A DNA stretch of 64,000 nucleotides, taken from contig CP136061.1 of the NCBI GenBank assembly GCA_032622095.1, positions 7,698,734 to 7,762,733 of the forward strand. Reading direction: 5' to 3'. Made by a program: the position numbers and the translations under genes. This stretch comes from Siphonodentalium dalli (Eukaryota; Mollusca; Scaphopoda; Gadilida; Siphonodentaliidae). Below, piece by piece: positions 46,673-56,613 of this stretch (position 1 is the stretch's first letter; the number at the start of each line of letters is the position of its first letter). Below the pieces are notes generated by a model, which worked only from the letters and a program-made list of their open reading frames with translations, had not been told where the DNA came from and did not search any database.

Positions 46673-46812
46673 TAGTTTGAAACACCTTTAAAATACCGCG
46701 TCGTATATCTAGCAATTAGCAACCAACATGTCCTCTTCGGCTTTCCATAGATTTCAACGTAATTTGCTACTTATGGATAATTACTCCCTCACCGCATACT
46801 ACATATGGGATA
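46673..46812 (-). repeat. detached piece of the DIRS-like terminal repeat
   Basis: This 140-bp stretch (CTCCTAGTTTGAAACACC to GGGATAAACAGGGTA) matches 56614-56765 at the other end of the DIRS-like element almost base for base. It lies 3.4 kb left of the element's left repeats. The simplest reading is that a 3.4-kb segment, including the Helitron-like elements, separates it from 50232. Confidence 0.7.
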
Positions 46813-46888
46813 AACAGGGTATACAAGAAAACTAAGATGCATGCATCAGGTCGGCCGTGAACTATCTACCATAGAATTGTTGTAGCTA

Positions 46889-47271
46889 TCGATTATACAT
46901 TTTGAAACACCTGTCTGTATGTATGGATGTATGTGTGTATGCGTGAATGCATGTGTGTATGTGTTATAGACTCTAACACTGCTCGAATTTGGTATTTAAC
47001 GTGTCAACTTGACCTCGCTCATAGGCATGTTTCTGGACCTTGACCGATCCGACTAAAAATTTGTGTGTAGGACTACTTCGATCCCGGGAGCAATATGGAC
47101 GTGTCCAATTTCACGTGGGACCATGTTCTCGAACGTGCTGATATAGGCATGTTTCTGGACCAATTGAACAATAGTTTGGCCAGACGCTGTATATACTGGG
47201 TACTATCCAGATGGATGCGATCACAAAACAAATCCCTAACTAGCCCGAACGAAGTCGAGTACATCAGCTAG
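46889..47271 (+). mobile_element. Helitron-like element
   Basis: Starts TCGATTATACATTTTGAAAC after an A and ends with the hairpin GCCCGAACGAAGTCGAG, about ten bases and CTAG (47268-47271) followed by T. The body has a TGTATG-rich stretch. Non-coding. Confidence 0.6.
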
Positions 47272-47773
47272 TTTAATATATATTTTGGACATTTGTCTGT
47301 CTGTTTGTCTGTTAGCTATGGCCGGGAAAACTGCCGGACAGATTTGACGAAATTTGATACCTAGGGGAAATTATTTCCAGGGAGTATTTTGGACGGGTCA
47401 AATCTTGATCCCGACCTGACTTTGACATTCAAAAAGATCAATTCAAGGTCAAATCTGGTAAAACGGAAGTATTTCAACGAAATTTGATACCTACTGTTAC
47501 TTTTGTCACAGGAGTGTTTCGGGTGGGTCAAATCATGACCCTGACCTGATCTTGACATTCAAAATTGTCAATTCAAGGTCAAATCGGGTATAAAGCCGGG
47601 CGGATTTCGACGGGTACTTTTGTCGTGACTTTTGTCCGGGGAGTGTTTTGGACGGGTCAAATCGTGACCCCGACATGACCTTCACCTTTAAAATAGTCAA
47701 TTCAAGGTTAAATCGCGCATTTCTCCGAAAATCAGAGGGGAACATCCCGGACGAAGTGGGGTCCACGAGCTAC
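47272..47773 (+). mobile_element. Helitron-like element with internal tandem blocks
   Basis: Begins TTTAATATATATTTTGG directly after the previous CTAG and ends near a hairpin CCCGGACGAAGTGGGG and CTAC. Inside, a block of about 120 bp (ACGAAATTTGATACCTA, GGAGTGTTTTGGACGGGTCA, TTCAAGGTCAAATC) is repeated about three times. The same blocks make up 57432-57936. Frames of 63-77 codons on the minus strand reflect this period. Confidence 0.6.
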
Positions 47774-47806
47774 TATTATATATTTCTAGATTTAGTTACA
47801 AACTAA

Positions 47807-48530
47807 ATACCTGTATATTGTACAAAGAAATGTTTGACAAATATATCTGTATCAATATTACCATACGGGTCATTAAAATAGATACGACGAAACAAATTTT
47901 GAAGGGTGCATGTATCAGGTAAATTTTTATATTTCAAATGATTACAGGAATGCAGAAAGTTGAAGTACCTACGTAATACTGGCTATCCGCATGAAGAGAT
48001 ATACATGTATATAAAAACCAGATGAGGGATATGTCTGTACAGTTGCTAAACAATTCAGTCATCAAAAGAGGATCAAAGAGTAAGATACCAAATTGCTGCC
48101 TGTGGTAATGTTTTTTAACGAAATTCGGGAAAATTAGATTACTCTCACCCTGGTTATCCAGAAGATAATTGTGGAATCTGATGACGATCGGACAAGGGTG
48201 TCGTCTGTAGGATCACCAAATTATTTAGCCATAAAAATAGTAAAATTGAAGATCACCGCTGGCAGTGATGTCTTCACAAGGACAGTTTGAGAACAAAATA
48301 TGGCTCACATCTAGCGGTGACCCAAAATATCCACATAAGAAAAAGTTCTCCAATAAAAGCTGGCTGCCGGGTGCGCCAATTGATTCAAATTCGAAATTTA
48401 GCAGGGTGTACTGCTTGTGGTCATGTTTCCCCCGCAAATTTGATAGACTGATAGACAAAACCACTGAATCCGTTGAATCAATATACATGTATACATGGAT
48501 TAATTTATATGCATTGTTATACACAGTACT
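47807..48530 (-). pseudogene. degenerate LINE C-terminal remnant
   Basis: On the minus strand a protein-like frame can be followed with shifts: 48524-48225 (GKHDHKQYTLL, then CGYFGSPLDVSHILFSNCPC, like a damaged LINE zinc knuckle), next about 48195-47935 (CPIVIRFHNYLLDNQG, LLFDPLLMTELFSNC), then about 47950-47807 ending FVQYTGI and a stop. The order knuckle, hydrophobic linker and short terminal helix resembles LINE C-termini, but no RT is present. Moderate-to-low confidence in the family. Confidence 0.5.
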
Positions 48531-48624
48531 GGTATATAAAGGTACTGAAAATAACTATATTACTAGTATACACAAAATAAACCATATATCATGGCTATGG
48601 GTTCTAATATCCGAACATGACAGC

Positions 48625-49217
48625 TGAGAACTTGGTGTGAATTAAAGAGTGGTGGTTTCTCAAGCATATCTAACCCTCCACGTTAGAAACACGCCATTAA
48701 ATGTCATAAGTATAATCTAGCTTGAGGACAGAAGTGATCCATAAAACCCCCCTTAATTCAACCAGGTCCTCGCGCGATGTATGATCGATCACATGATGAT
48801 CTAGGGGGATTAGAATTGATGTATAAAAACAGCACTGCATGTAAATATAAAATAAAATAGTGCTACATCTTATTACAGATTATTGCCATATATAATCAGT
48901 GATTATACAGACAGTCTGACAAAATAAAGTTTCAGTGACACTCTATCCGAAGAGGGGAATAATTTCATCTGTTACAGTCAATGGAGCAATTATGAATCTG
49001 GAAAGGTGAAATTTCTAAGTAATACTAGATATCGACATGACGCGATAAAATATAACGTAAATGCAATATGGCCGCTGGCGACCATTTTTTCCTATGAAAT
49101 TAAAAAAATATTTGATAGCTCTCATCTGATAGATCAATATCAAGATAAATATGAAGTTTGGTGATGATCGGATGAGTGAAGTGGACTGTGGTCTGTGCTA
49201 AACGGTTTAGTAATGCT
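48625..49217. other. non-coding stretch
   Basis: No gene. Contains ATGAAGTTTGGTGATGATCGG near 49150, a phrase typical of dispersed repeats, and AT-rich sequence. Confidence 0.4.
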
Positions 49218-49510
49218 TAAAAAGATTCTTACCTTAATATTTTTATGTTCACTTTATAAACTTCACTGAGTCATCTTTGTCATGTATTGAGTTTGATATC
49301 TTTTGTTAACAGTTTATAAATCATGTATGTCTCATGTTTGTTATTTTAATTTATGTGTTTATTATCATTAAATAAAGTTGCATTCCTTAAAAAGATTCTT
49401 ACCTCAATGTTTTTATGTTCACTTTATAAACTCCACTGAGTCATCTTTGTCATGTATTGAATTTGATATCTTTTGTTAACAGTTTATAAATTATGTATGT
49501 CTCGTGTTCT
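49218..49510 (+). repeat. two-copy direct repeat, ~170-bp period
   Basis: TTAAAAAGATTCTTACC and the following 110 bases occur at 49217-49345 and again at 49387-49510 with only a few changes. Local duplication. Confidence 0.85.
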
Positions 49511-50231
49511 TTATTATATTATATACACTTTATAGTGTGTTTTCAGAACGAAAAAAAATTGAATAAAATCAACAAATTTGTAAATTTAAAAACAATTCAA
49601 ACGTTGTTGTATTCCATGTCCCAGCCCGGACATATACACCAAATTTCAATAATATTCATTGAGAAACAACGGACCAAACGCTATATAACACCCGTATACA
49701 TCTTTTATTCCGAATCGGACTCGGGTACATGTTATAGTAGGTACCGAATTGACACACGTCGACTGGGCGAGTTGGCCATGGGGCGATTAGGCCGATTCCG
49801 GCACATTCTATAATTTACCGTATGTATCCGTTTACGCGTAGTTTACTTTAGAAAGTTCCGCAATTAATACCGTAAATAGAGCGACCTTATTTGACAGAGA
49901 ATGCCTCTGTTATTGATTATCAAGTTGCTGTACATTAAAAACGACAAATTCACATGCTCGTTCAAGCGCAGTAGTCTATTTTCCCCATGTTAAAGGACAT
50001 CCACAAATACTAAATAACGCTAACCTACTGCCGAATGTTTGACACGACAACTGTTAACATATTTGGGCTGAATTCATCTGACGCGGTATTATTCCTCAAA
50101 ATAAACAACAAAACCATCGTTACTTGGAAATGTAGTTTGGGCTAACATTTACATAAATCCTCCAGATCAATTATCCGACACACACGTCAGATGAAAAAGT
50201 CACATGAAGTAACCGGCCAAATTGGCCGAAA
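49511..50231. other. non-coding stretch left of the DIRS-like element
   Basis: A GCGAGTTGGCCATGGGGCGA segment near 49766 is a dispersed-repeat phrase. The 106-codon plus-strand frame (49493-49813) has no domain. No gene. Confidence 0.4.
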
Positions 50232-51165
50232 TGATAACTTACCCACTCACCCATTCACCCTGCTAGCACATACTCACGTTCGCTCTCAAACACACATATT
50301 CACAATACATAACAGGTCATGCAAACAAATACAAAGACCATTACACAATTACAAAACATATATGGACGGACACAATTTTCAGTAACATACAAGTACCGTA
50401 TACATATACATTTTTTCCATTTCACTGTGACACGCCAGAACAAATTTGTCAAATTCCCCAAATTCAAGATAAAGCTGATAAACCTAAGTTGATTGAAAAA
50501 CATGTGTCATTATATCTATGTAACGGGATAAATTTAGTTTTAGGGCGGGAGGGAGGGAATAATTAAATTTCTGTGCGTATCTACGCAATGTTTTCGAACT
50601 AATAAATGAAATCGGTTTCCCGCGTTACAAAAATAGCACGATAACACCTGATTGGCTAATATTCATGGATTCACTCGTCTTAGCCAATCAGAAGATAGCA
50701 AATGCCTCGGTCAAATTTACTAATCAGGAAACAGAAAATTCACGACCAATCGCGGTCACATTAAAATGCGGAAGCGACAACATGGAAGGTAGAATGCTAC
50801 TATCCGGAATAATTAGATATTTTGAGCAAAAATAACCAATTACTCCCTCACCGCATACTACATATGGGATAAACAGGGTAAATGAATAGACTAGAGTGTA
50901 TAAGTACACAATTTATTAGGGCTCAATATACGGTATATGATAACTTACCCACTCTCCCATTCACCCTGCTAGCACATACTCACGTTCGCTCTCAAACACA
51001 CATATTCACAATACATAACAGGTCATGCAAACAAATACAAGGACCATTACACAATTACAAAACATATATGGACGGACACAATTTTCAGTAACATACAAGT
51101 ACCGTATACATATACATTTTTTCCATTTCACTGTGACACGCCAGAACAAATTTGTCAAATTCCCA
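50232..51165 (-). repeat. left permuted repeats of the DIRS-like element
   Basis: Plus-strand order: Q (50232-50458), R (50459-50837), P (50838-50939), Q (50940-51165). Q is the segment with ACCCTGCTAGCACATACTCA, R contains AATTAAATTTCTGTGCGTAT, and P contains ATTACTCCCTCACCGC. Each piece matches 56725-57431 with few changes; Q therefore occurs twice here and once on the right. This is a permuted rather than simple LTR arrangement. The small frames repeated in all copies (61-69 codons) follow the repeat and are not genes. Confidence 0.85.
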
Positions 51166-51460
51166 AGCCAAAGGCCCCCCAAAAAGGAGACAATTTTTTA
51201 AATGTACTGTGGTTCCGATTGAAAATTGAGAGATAGGAATTTATAATTATGTCCAGGACAGAGAAATACGAGACGAAAGCAAGAGGACTGCAACTGTAAA
51301 GCAATATTACAGCAACACAGACCCCGGAAAAAGAGTGAAAGAACTAAATCATTCACTAGCAATATCTCCAAACCTCCATCAGTGTAAGCACAACACCAAC
51401 GAAAAGGAAACTTACCGCTCGCAGTTCGCAGTCCCGGAATCCTGCTGACTATCCCTATTG

Positions 51461-51995
51461 TTACTTAAAGTGAGCAATTCTTCTTTTAAGGTAAGAAGTC
51501 AACAGCTCTGTCCCAGCGTGATTTAAATGGAGTCCCCCGTCATTTATAGCAAATAACTCTCTCAGTGGTTTGCCACCTTTAACAAGATACCTGTAAGAAT
51601 GAACAAAAGATACATCACATGATAGACACATTGCTTTCAAATCAGAATTAACCTGAACAATAATGGGATTTGAATCTGAGTGATCTACTGTCTGGGTATT
51701 ATTGCAGACATATGCAATTTACTGTTCGGACATGTCTTTTGACACAGGGATATTAAACTTCGAAAAGCTGCCTTGAATTCTCCTCGCTTTAGAGTGAACA
51801 CGTCGTTTGTGCCCACGTGTATGATGATGTGTTCAAACTTCCTGATGTATTTTTCTGCTTTCCCGATCTGCCATGCAATGTCATTGATATGAGCTCCCTT
51901 GAAAACCAATAAATCTGTACCCTTGATATGGACATATTTAGCAATTGAATCTGATATGATAAGCGTTTTCTTATCTGAAAAGAAGATTATCCGAC
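51461..51995 (-). pseudogene. SGNH-type hydrolase of the DIRS-like element (broken)
   Basis: SGNH/GDSL hydrolases are esterases with a Ser-His catalytic pair and four conserved blocks. Here block I reads ISDS (about 51950), a glycine follows in VFKGAH, block III is HVGTND (about 51815), and block V is DGGLHLN (about 51510), supplying the Asp and His. The frame opens after a stop near 51998, overlaps the end of the recombinase, and has no early ATG. A TTCTTTTCAG sequence at the start could be a splice acceptor. A one-base shift near 51700 (at IIPRQ) separates blocks I-III from block V. SGNH domains are known in some Ngaro and CR1/L2-type retrotransposons; the role is unclear, perhaps lipid or membrane handling. 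Confidence 0.8.
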
Positions 51996-52990
51996 ATTAA
52001 TTGATTGCGTAATCGCGTCTCGCATGTGGGATGCTACTTTGAGCTTATCTTGCGCTGAAAAGGTGAGGTACTGTTTGTATGCATCACTATGCCAATCTCC
52101 GTGTTCCTGAATCAATTCTGAGGGCACATTACATGAAAATGCAAAGGAAGCGCCTCCTCGTCTAAGCTATGGGTGGAATATAAACTATCATCGCGACCCG
52201 ACCTGGAAATTAATTCCTTAAATTTGGACTGATATTGCTTGTATGTAATTGGTACTATTTTCTTGTTACAGTTATTAATGAACAAAGGAAATTCGTCGGA
52301 ACATGGTGCCAATCTGCACATCTGTGCATGTGCTTGCACTGGACATAATACAGAATCCGGAATTTGTACCATCGGAATCCGATGGATCCGCTCTCCAAAC
52401 TGATTTGTTTTTGACCATTTCATGGCAGCTAGGAGCACGCCATTTTCAAACAAAATATCTTTGCGCAAGAAAATCTTTGAAAAATCTGACTTTGTTGATT
52501 CTGGGACTAGATTGGATTTCCTACTCATGAGAAAGAAGGCAAACAGGAAAAGACACCAATACGTTGCATCAAGTGGTTTCGACAGATCGAGAAATTGATG
52601 GATTTCATTTAATATTTGAGGAGTCACTGGTAGTGCCTTTTTAACAAAATGTTGCTTAGTCCGAGCTATGCCTCTCAATATTAATTTAAATTTAAAGGAG
52701 CTATCATGTGAGAAAGCGATATCATTAAATAAATGTAGGGTTTTAACACCACATATATAATTTCTTATTGTGTCTACTGATTGGAATGTACGACTAAAAA
52801 ACTGGCTGTAAAGGCAAATTGTCTCCAGAGATGCTGGCATAGGTTCTATATCGAAATAGAAACAGAAGAGAAGGTAGGCTCTCCATTGTACGCGAAGGTT
52901 CTTTGCGGTGCCAGTAGCGTATGCCGCACTGATGGAATTGATTTCTCCATCTTGTAATATGCTGAGTTCTTGCGCTGTAATATATGGAAA
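51987..52990 (-). pseudogene. tyrosine recombinase of the DIRS-like element (broken)
   Basis: Would insert a circular DNA copy by site-specific recombination using a Tyr nucleophile. The frame opens directly after the RNase H stop (TAG, 52991-52993) with an N-terminal core-binding helical region (AAYATGTAKN). The catalytic part follows: MSRKSNL with the first Arg, then a basic linker and THSL. A one-base deletion near 52160 falls right at the HSL-RRGG motif, so the normal frame ends at 52112 in unrelated residues. The other frame continues with RGGASFAF, GDWHSDAY and KQYL, giving the second Arg, the W/H position and the catalytic Tyr, and stops at 51987. About 334 codons, a usual size. Confidence 0.85.
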
Positions 52991-55057
52991 CTACCAATCA
53001 TGCATAAATCGAAATGTGGTTGCCGGTACAAATATGTTCATGCTATGCGGTGAAAGCTCTCTAAATTTGTGGATTGAAGTTGATTCGAGACAAATTCGCG
53101 ATAGGATGTCGGCCCTCCTATTTTGAACTCCAGCTATATGTAAAGCTCTGACTTCAAATTCCAATTTGGCAGCCACATAACATATCTCTCGCAAGCAACT
53201 TTGCATAAAGGCATCCTCGGTCTTTCCAGAGTTGAGTACTGCCACCGATGCCTGGTTATCGCAACGTATGAGAACCTTTTTACCTCTCAAGTTTACTCCC
53301 CATGTTTTAAGGCAGACAACGAGCATAAGGAGTTCTAAGGCATTGATGTGCAGACTCAACTCTCGAATTAACTCTGGAAATTGACAGTGAATATGTTCGT
53401 TGTTTGAGGGACAGTATCCCCCACCACCTGAGAGACAAGCATCAGATTCAATATGCTCATCTGGACCAGACCATTCTTCGAGTGCCATCATTGACACCCC
53501 ATTATATTGTCTCAGAAAGTTTTGCCACCAATACAAGTCCAAATACACATATTTTGGAATACATTTTAATTCATTCCTACCCGAGAAGGTCTTCAACCAC
53601 CTTAGGAGTCTTGACACAAATATACGCCCTGGTCGTATACATGCGGAAATGAAGTTCAGCTTTCCCAGCAAAGATTGGGTTTCCCTAAGCGTGGCTGAAG
53701 ACATACTCAACCAAGACTGAATCAATTCTAATATTTCAACTTGTCTGTCTTTTGTGACTCTGAGACACATGTTATTAGTGTCGATTTCGACACCTAAAAA
53801 CGTCATGACTTTCCGTGGAGGAATAGATTTCTTTGCGGCCTCGACTAGACCGCAATCGTCTAAGACACGTGACAGGGTTGTAAAGGCTTTCAGTGCTTCG
53901 TGTTCATTAGTTTCAACCCCGGCCATATCATCCAGATAGTTCAATATTTTGAAACCCATTTTACTCATCATTGCTTTAACGCCGGAAGTTACTCTCTGGC
54001 ATATGTGGGCTGATGACTTTGATCCCATGCTTAGGACTTTATCAACGAAAATGTGCCCTTTCCAATGGAATGATACAAGATGTGAGTCACCCGGACAAAT
54101 GGGAATTTGTCTGTATGATCGCGCAAGATCTTTGCGATAACAATAGCTACCACGACCTTTCTCTTTGATAAGTTGAACCAAATCATCAACCATGGGTAGT
54201 GTGAGCTGAACGGTTTCACCGATATACCAATCATTTGGAATTCCTTCATTAACATTATTTTCTGGAGGAAAACTTAAGTCAAGTATAACTCGACGTCTAT
54301 CTGAATCTGATTTCGGAACTGAATTGATAGGAGATATTTTGAGATCAACGGTAGAAAATGGGTTCCGTTTTACTGGTCCCATTATGCTGCCATGTGCTAA
54401 TTCTTCCTTTATGTATTCCAAAATATGGTGAGGATAATCCCTGGCTCCGGCATGATTTCTTGGTTTCATATTTGTTGGAACTAGTTCACCTTCATGACCA
54501 ATTGGGAAACCAAACTCTAACAATTCACAGAGCAACATGTCACTGTAGTTGACTGATTGCAACATTGATCGATAGAATTCAATTTTCAATTTGGAATGAA
54601 GTGGAACCCTGCAGCCTTGAAAATTGTAAACCCCTGACAGCCTTATATCATCATGTAATTTTATATATTCTGCCATTTCATTTTTTGGGCTACAGTTATC
54701 TAAAGAGCACACATTACAGTTCTTATGTTTAAATAGGAATGATTGTAATTCTAGAATGTTGTCCTGTGACAAACCTCTACTACTAGCACTCATGATATTA
54801 TCATGTTTATGAACAAGTGTTATATAAGTTAGTTCAGATGTATCCAGAGGTGATCGAGTTTCAGAATCCCTTGAGACTGCATCTATGGGCTCAATAGAGT
54901 TGTCATGATTCTCTGAATCATTCTTGTCAGATGCAATATCAATGGATTTGAACATTCGATCACCCCCTGGCTCTGCGTATAATTCCGGATTCAGTAAGGA
55001 ATCTTTATCGGGTTTTAATATGAGCTCTGCGTTAACATTTGAACCTTTACGGCGCAA
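52991..55057 (-). CDS. RT-RNase H of the DIRS-like element
   Basis: The product would copy the element's RNA and degrade the template. It is 688 codons and intact. RT: RRVILDLSFPP (about 255-265), catalytic Asp at about 310 in YRKDLARSYRQIP, and the YLDD box at about 374-377, then FLGVEID. RNase H: Asp 539 (IESDACLSGGG), Glu 575 (LHINALELL), Asp 600 (IRCDNQAS) and Asp 650 (RRADILSRI), so all four acidic residues are present. The N-terminal 230 residues hold CNVCSLDNC and a polar linker. A TTG at 55057 is the first listed start, but no ATG is near; the frame is continuous with gag through one TGA (55073-55075). The end is a TAG directly followed by the recombinase in the same frame. Confidence 0.92.
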   Translation of the reverse strand: MRRKGSNVNAELILKPDKDSLLNPELYAEPGGDRMFKSIDIASDKNDSENHDNSIEPIDAVSRDSETRSPLDTSELTYITLVHKHDNIMSASSRGLSQDNILELQSFLFKHKNCNVCSLDNCSPKNEMAEYIKLHDDIRLSGVYNFQGCRVPLHSKLKIEFYRSMLQSVNYSDMLLCELLEFGFPIGHEGELVPTNMKPRNHAGARDYPHHILEYIKEELAHGSIMGPVKRNPFSTVDLKISPINSVPKSDSDRRRVILDLSFPPENNVNEGIPNDWYIGETVQLTLPMVDDLVQLIKEKGRGSYCYRKDLARSYRQIPICPGDSHLVSFHWKGHIFVDKVLSMGSKSSAHICQRVTSGVKAMMSKMGFKILNYLDDMAGVETNEHEALKAFTTLSRVLDDCGLVEAAKKSIPPRKVMTFLGVEIDTNNMCLRVTKDRQVEILELIQSWLSMSSATLRETQSLLGKLNFISACIRPGRIFVSRLLRWLKTFSGRNELKCIPKYVYLDLYWWQNFLRQYNGVSMMALEEWSGPDEHIESDACLSGGGGYCPSNNEHIHCQFPELIRELSLHINALELLMLVVCLKTWGVNLRGKKVLIRCDNQASVAVLNSGKTEDAFMQSCLREICYVAAKLEFEVRALHIAGVQNRRADILSRICLESTSIHKFRELSPHSMNIFVPATTFRFMHDW

Positions 55058-55072
55058 ACTAGTTGGGTCCAG

Positions 55073-56232
55073 TCAGATTATAGCATTTGGACATGCCGAA
55101 GAACACTCGGGATGATTCTGACGGGATCCATCTTTCTTAACACAGACAGCACATATATATGGTGCACCGTTCTTTCTTTACCATTAACTGTTATTTTGTG
55201 TGGGGACACTTGGTTGCACCTATTTCTATTAAAATAGGAACAAAACCATACCATGTCCTCCTTCTCTTTAATTTGAACACTTCCCCTTGGAGTGTATGAT
55301 TTGTCATCCACATAACTACGTGAACCATATGGTTTTTTAACATTTCTTTGGCCCATTAACATCCTGACTTCCAGGCTAGTGGTATCATCACCCCATTGCT
55401 TTTCACCCTTTTCAATCGATCCTAACCAAGCTGCATAAAATTTCAATAATATATGCCAATCAAATTCTGTGCCATAATACATTATTTTGTTTAATAATTC
55501 TAAGCGGCCTTCCCTTTCCATCACATGTATAGTAGGATCACGAATTATCTCCAATTCCCCTGCTGTGAACTGGAAGGGATTCAGTTTGTTGAATTTGGTA
55601 GGTTCTTTAGCGAAGAAGTCATACTTCAACGCTGATTGCGGCCATCTAATAGATTGGACCACCACGTCGCAAGGAGTTTTAGTGATGCCAGATCTAATCT
55701 TTTTCTTTCTGGCACTAGCACCTCTACAGTCAGTATCTACTTCTGAGTCTGAACTTTCATCGTTGCTAGCACACGCCATGTTTACCAAAGGAATCTTTTT
55801 GTATTTGCGTTCCCTCATATAACTATCGACCTTTCGATTAAGGTTGTCTATAATTGACAATTGTTCTAAGTTTGGTTGCTCACCTCTCTTGTCAACTTTT
55901 GGAGAAGGCTCCGCATTTTTCTGTTTCAGCCTCATCAGCTCGTTTCTCAACTCTGTCTTTCTGTGCTGCTTTTTCTTGGCTGCAGCGATTTCTTGTTCTA
56001 CTCGGATCTCCTCTTTGATCTGTTCCGTTTCGTCATCGTCGCTCTCGAGATCTGAATCTGACGGTAGTTGAACATCCTTCGGCTTCGGTTCGGTTTCGAT
56101 TTCTGAATCTGATTTCTCTTCTCCCGATTTCGAAGGATTCTTGTTCCTGCTGGCAGTGGACTTTCCCATTGTTACTTTGCCGCTCGCCATTGCTTTGTAA
56201 TCGATGATATTTCTTCTTCTGAGACTACTCAT
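55073..56232 (-). pseudogene. gag-like protein of the DIRS-like element (one indel)
   Basis: Probably the RNA-binding structural protein. Starts MSSLRRRN. Residues about 20-45 are basic, about 45-75 form a highly acidic stretch (SDLESDDDETEQ), and about 70-110 are rich in K, E, Q and R as in a coiled coil. A globular middle (FNKLNPFQFTAGE, WHILLKFYAAWLG) follows. The C-terminus has a zinc-binding start, WFCSYFNRNRC (C331, C339) and VHH. A two-base excess in the AT run at 55153-55160 then disrupts the frame, which otherwise would supply C-x2-C, H and two more Cys and end at the TGA of 55073. The unshifted frame ends at 55078. It is 384 codons as it stands. Confidence 0.82.
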
Positions 56233-56249
56233 CGAACGTTTCTTTTCAA

Positions 56250-56281
56250 AAATAATTAAATTTCTGTGCGTATCTACGCTA
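56250..56281 (-). repeat. short copy of terminal-repeat sequence next to gag
   Basis: AATAATTAAATTTCTGTGCG plus TATCTACGC lies immediately upstream of the gag start and matches the middle of segment R (50559-50586, 57150-57177). It is a minimal third repeat, as expected where split repeats are used for priming or template switching. Confidence 0.7.
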
Positions 56282-56613
56282 TGTTTCCATGCGATTTAAT
56301 GTGATTACGCGTGACCTAATATCTCAATAATCTGAGGCAAAAGTACGCCTGCTAAAGCTAGGCGAATTATAACAGTTGGGCTATAACGCTCAATGAATAC
56401 TGGAGGCTATAACAAACTGCGCAGCAGAATATCGCAGAATGGACGAGTATGAGATGAGCCTAACTGCAATTGTGACTTTGTTTAAAGGTCCACTTAATTT
56501 TCGAGTCATTCATTTTTTTTATAGTATATACGGTTTTAATAACAATTTATGCCATAGAATTTGAATAAAATACTATAATTCATCACCATTTGAAACGCAG
56601 AATACTTCTATCT

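Noticed and set aside
53400-53720. Plus-strand frames of 60-111 codons across 52.3-56.1 kb
   Set aside because: They are antisense shadows of the RT-RNase H, recombinase and gag frames.
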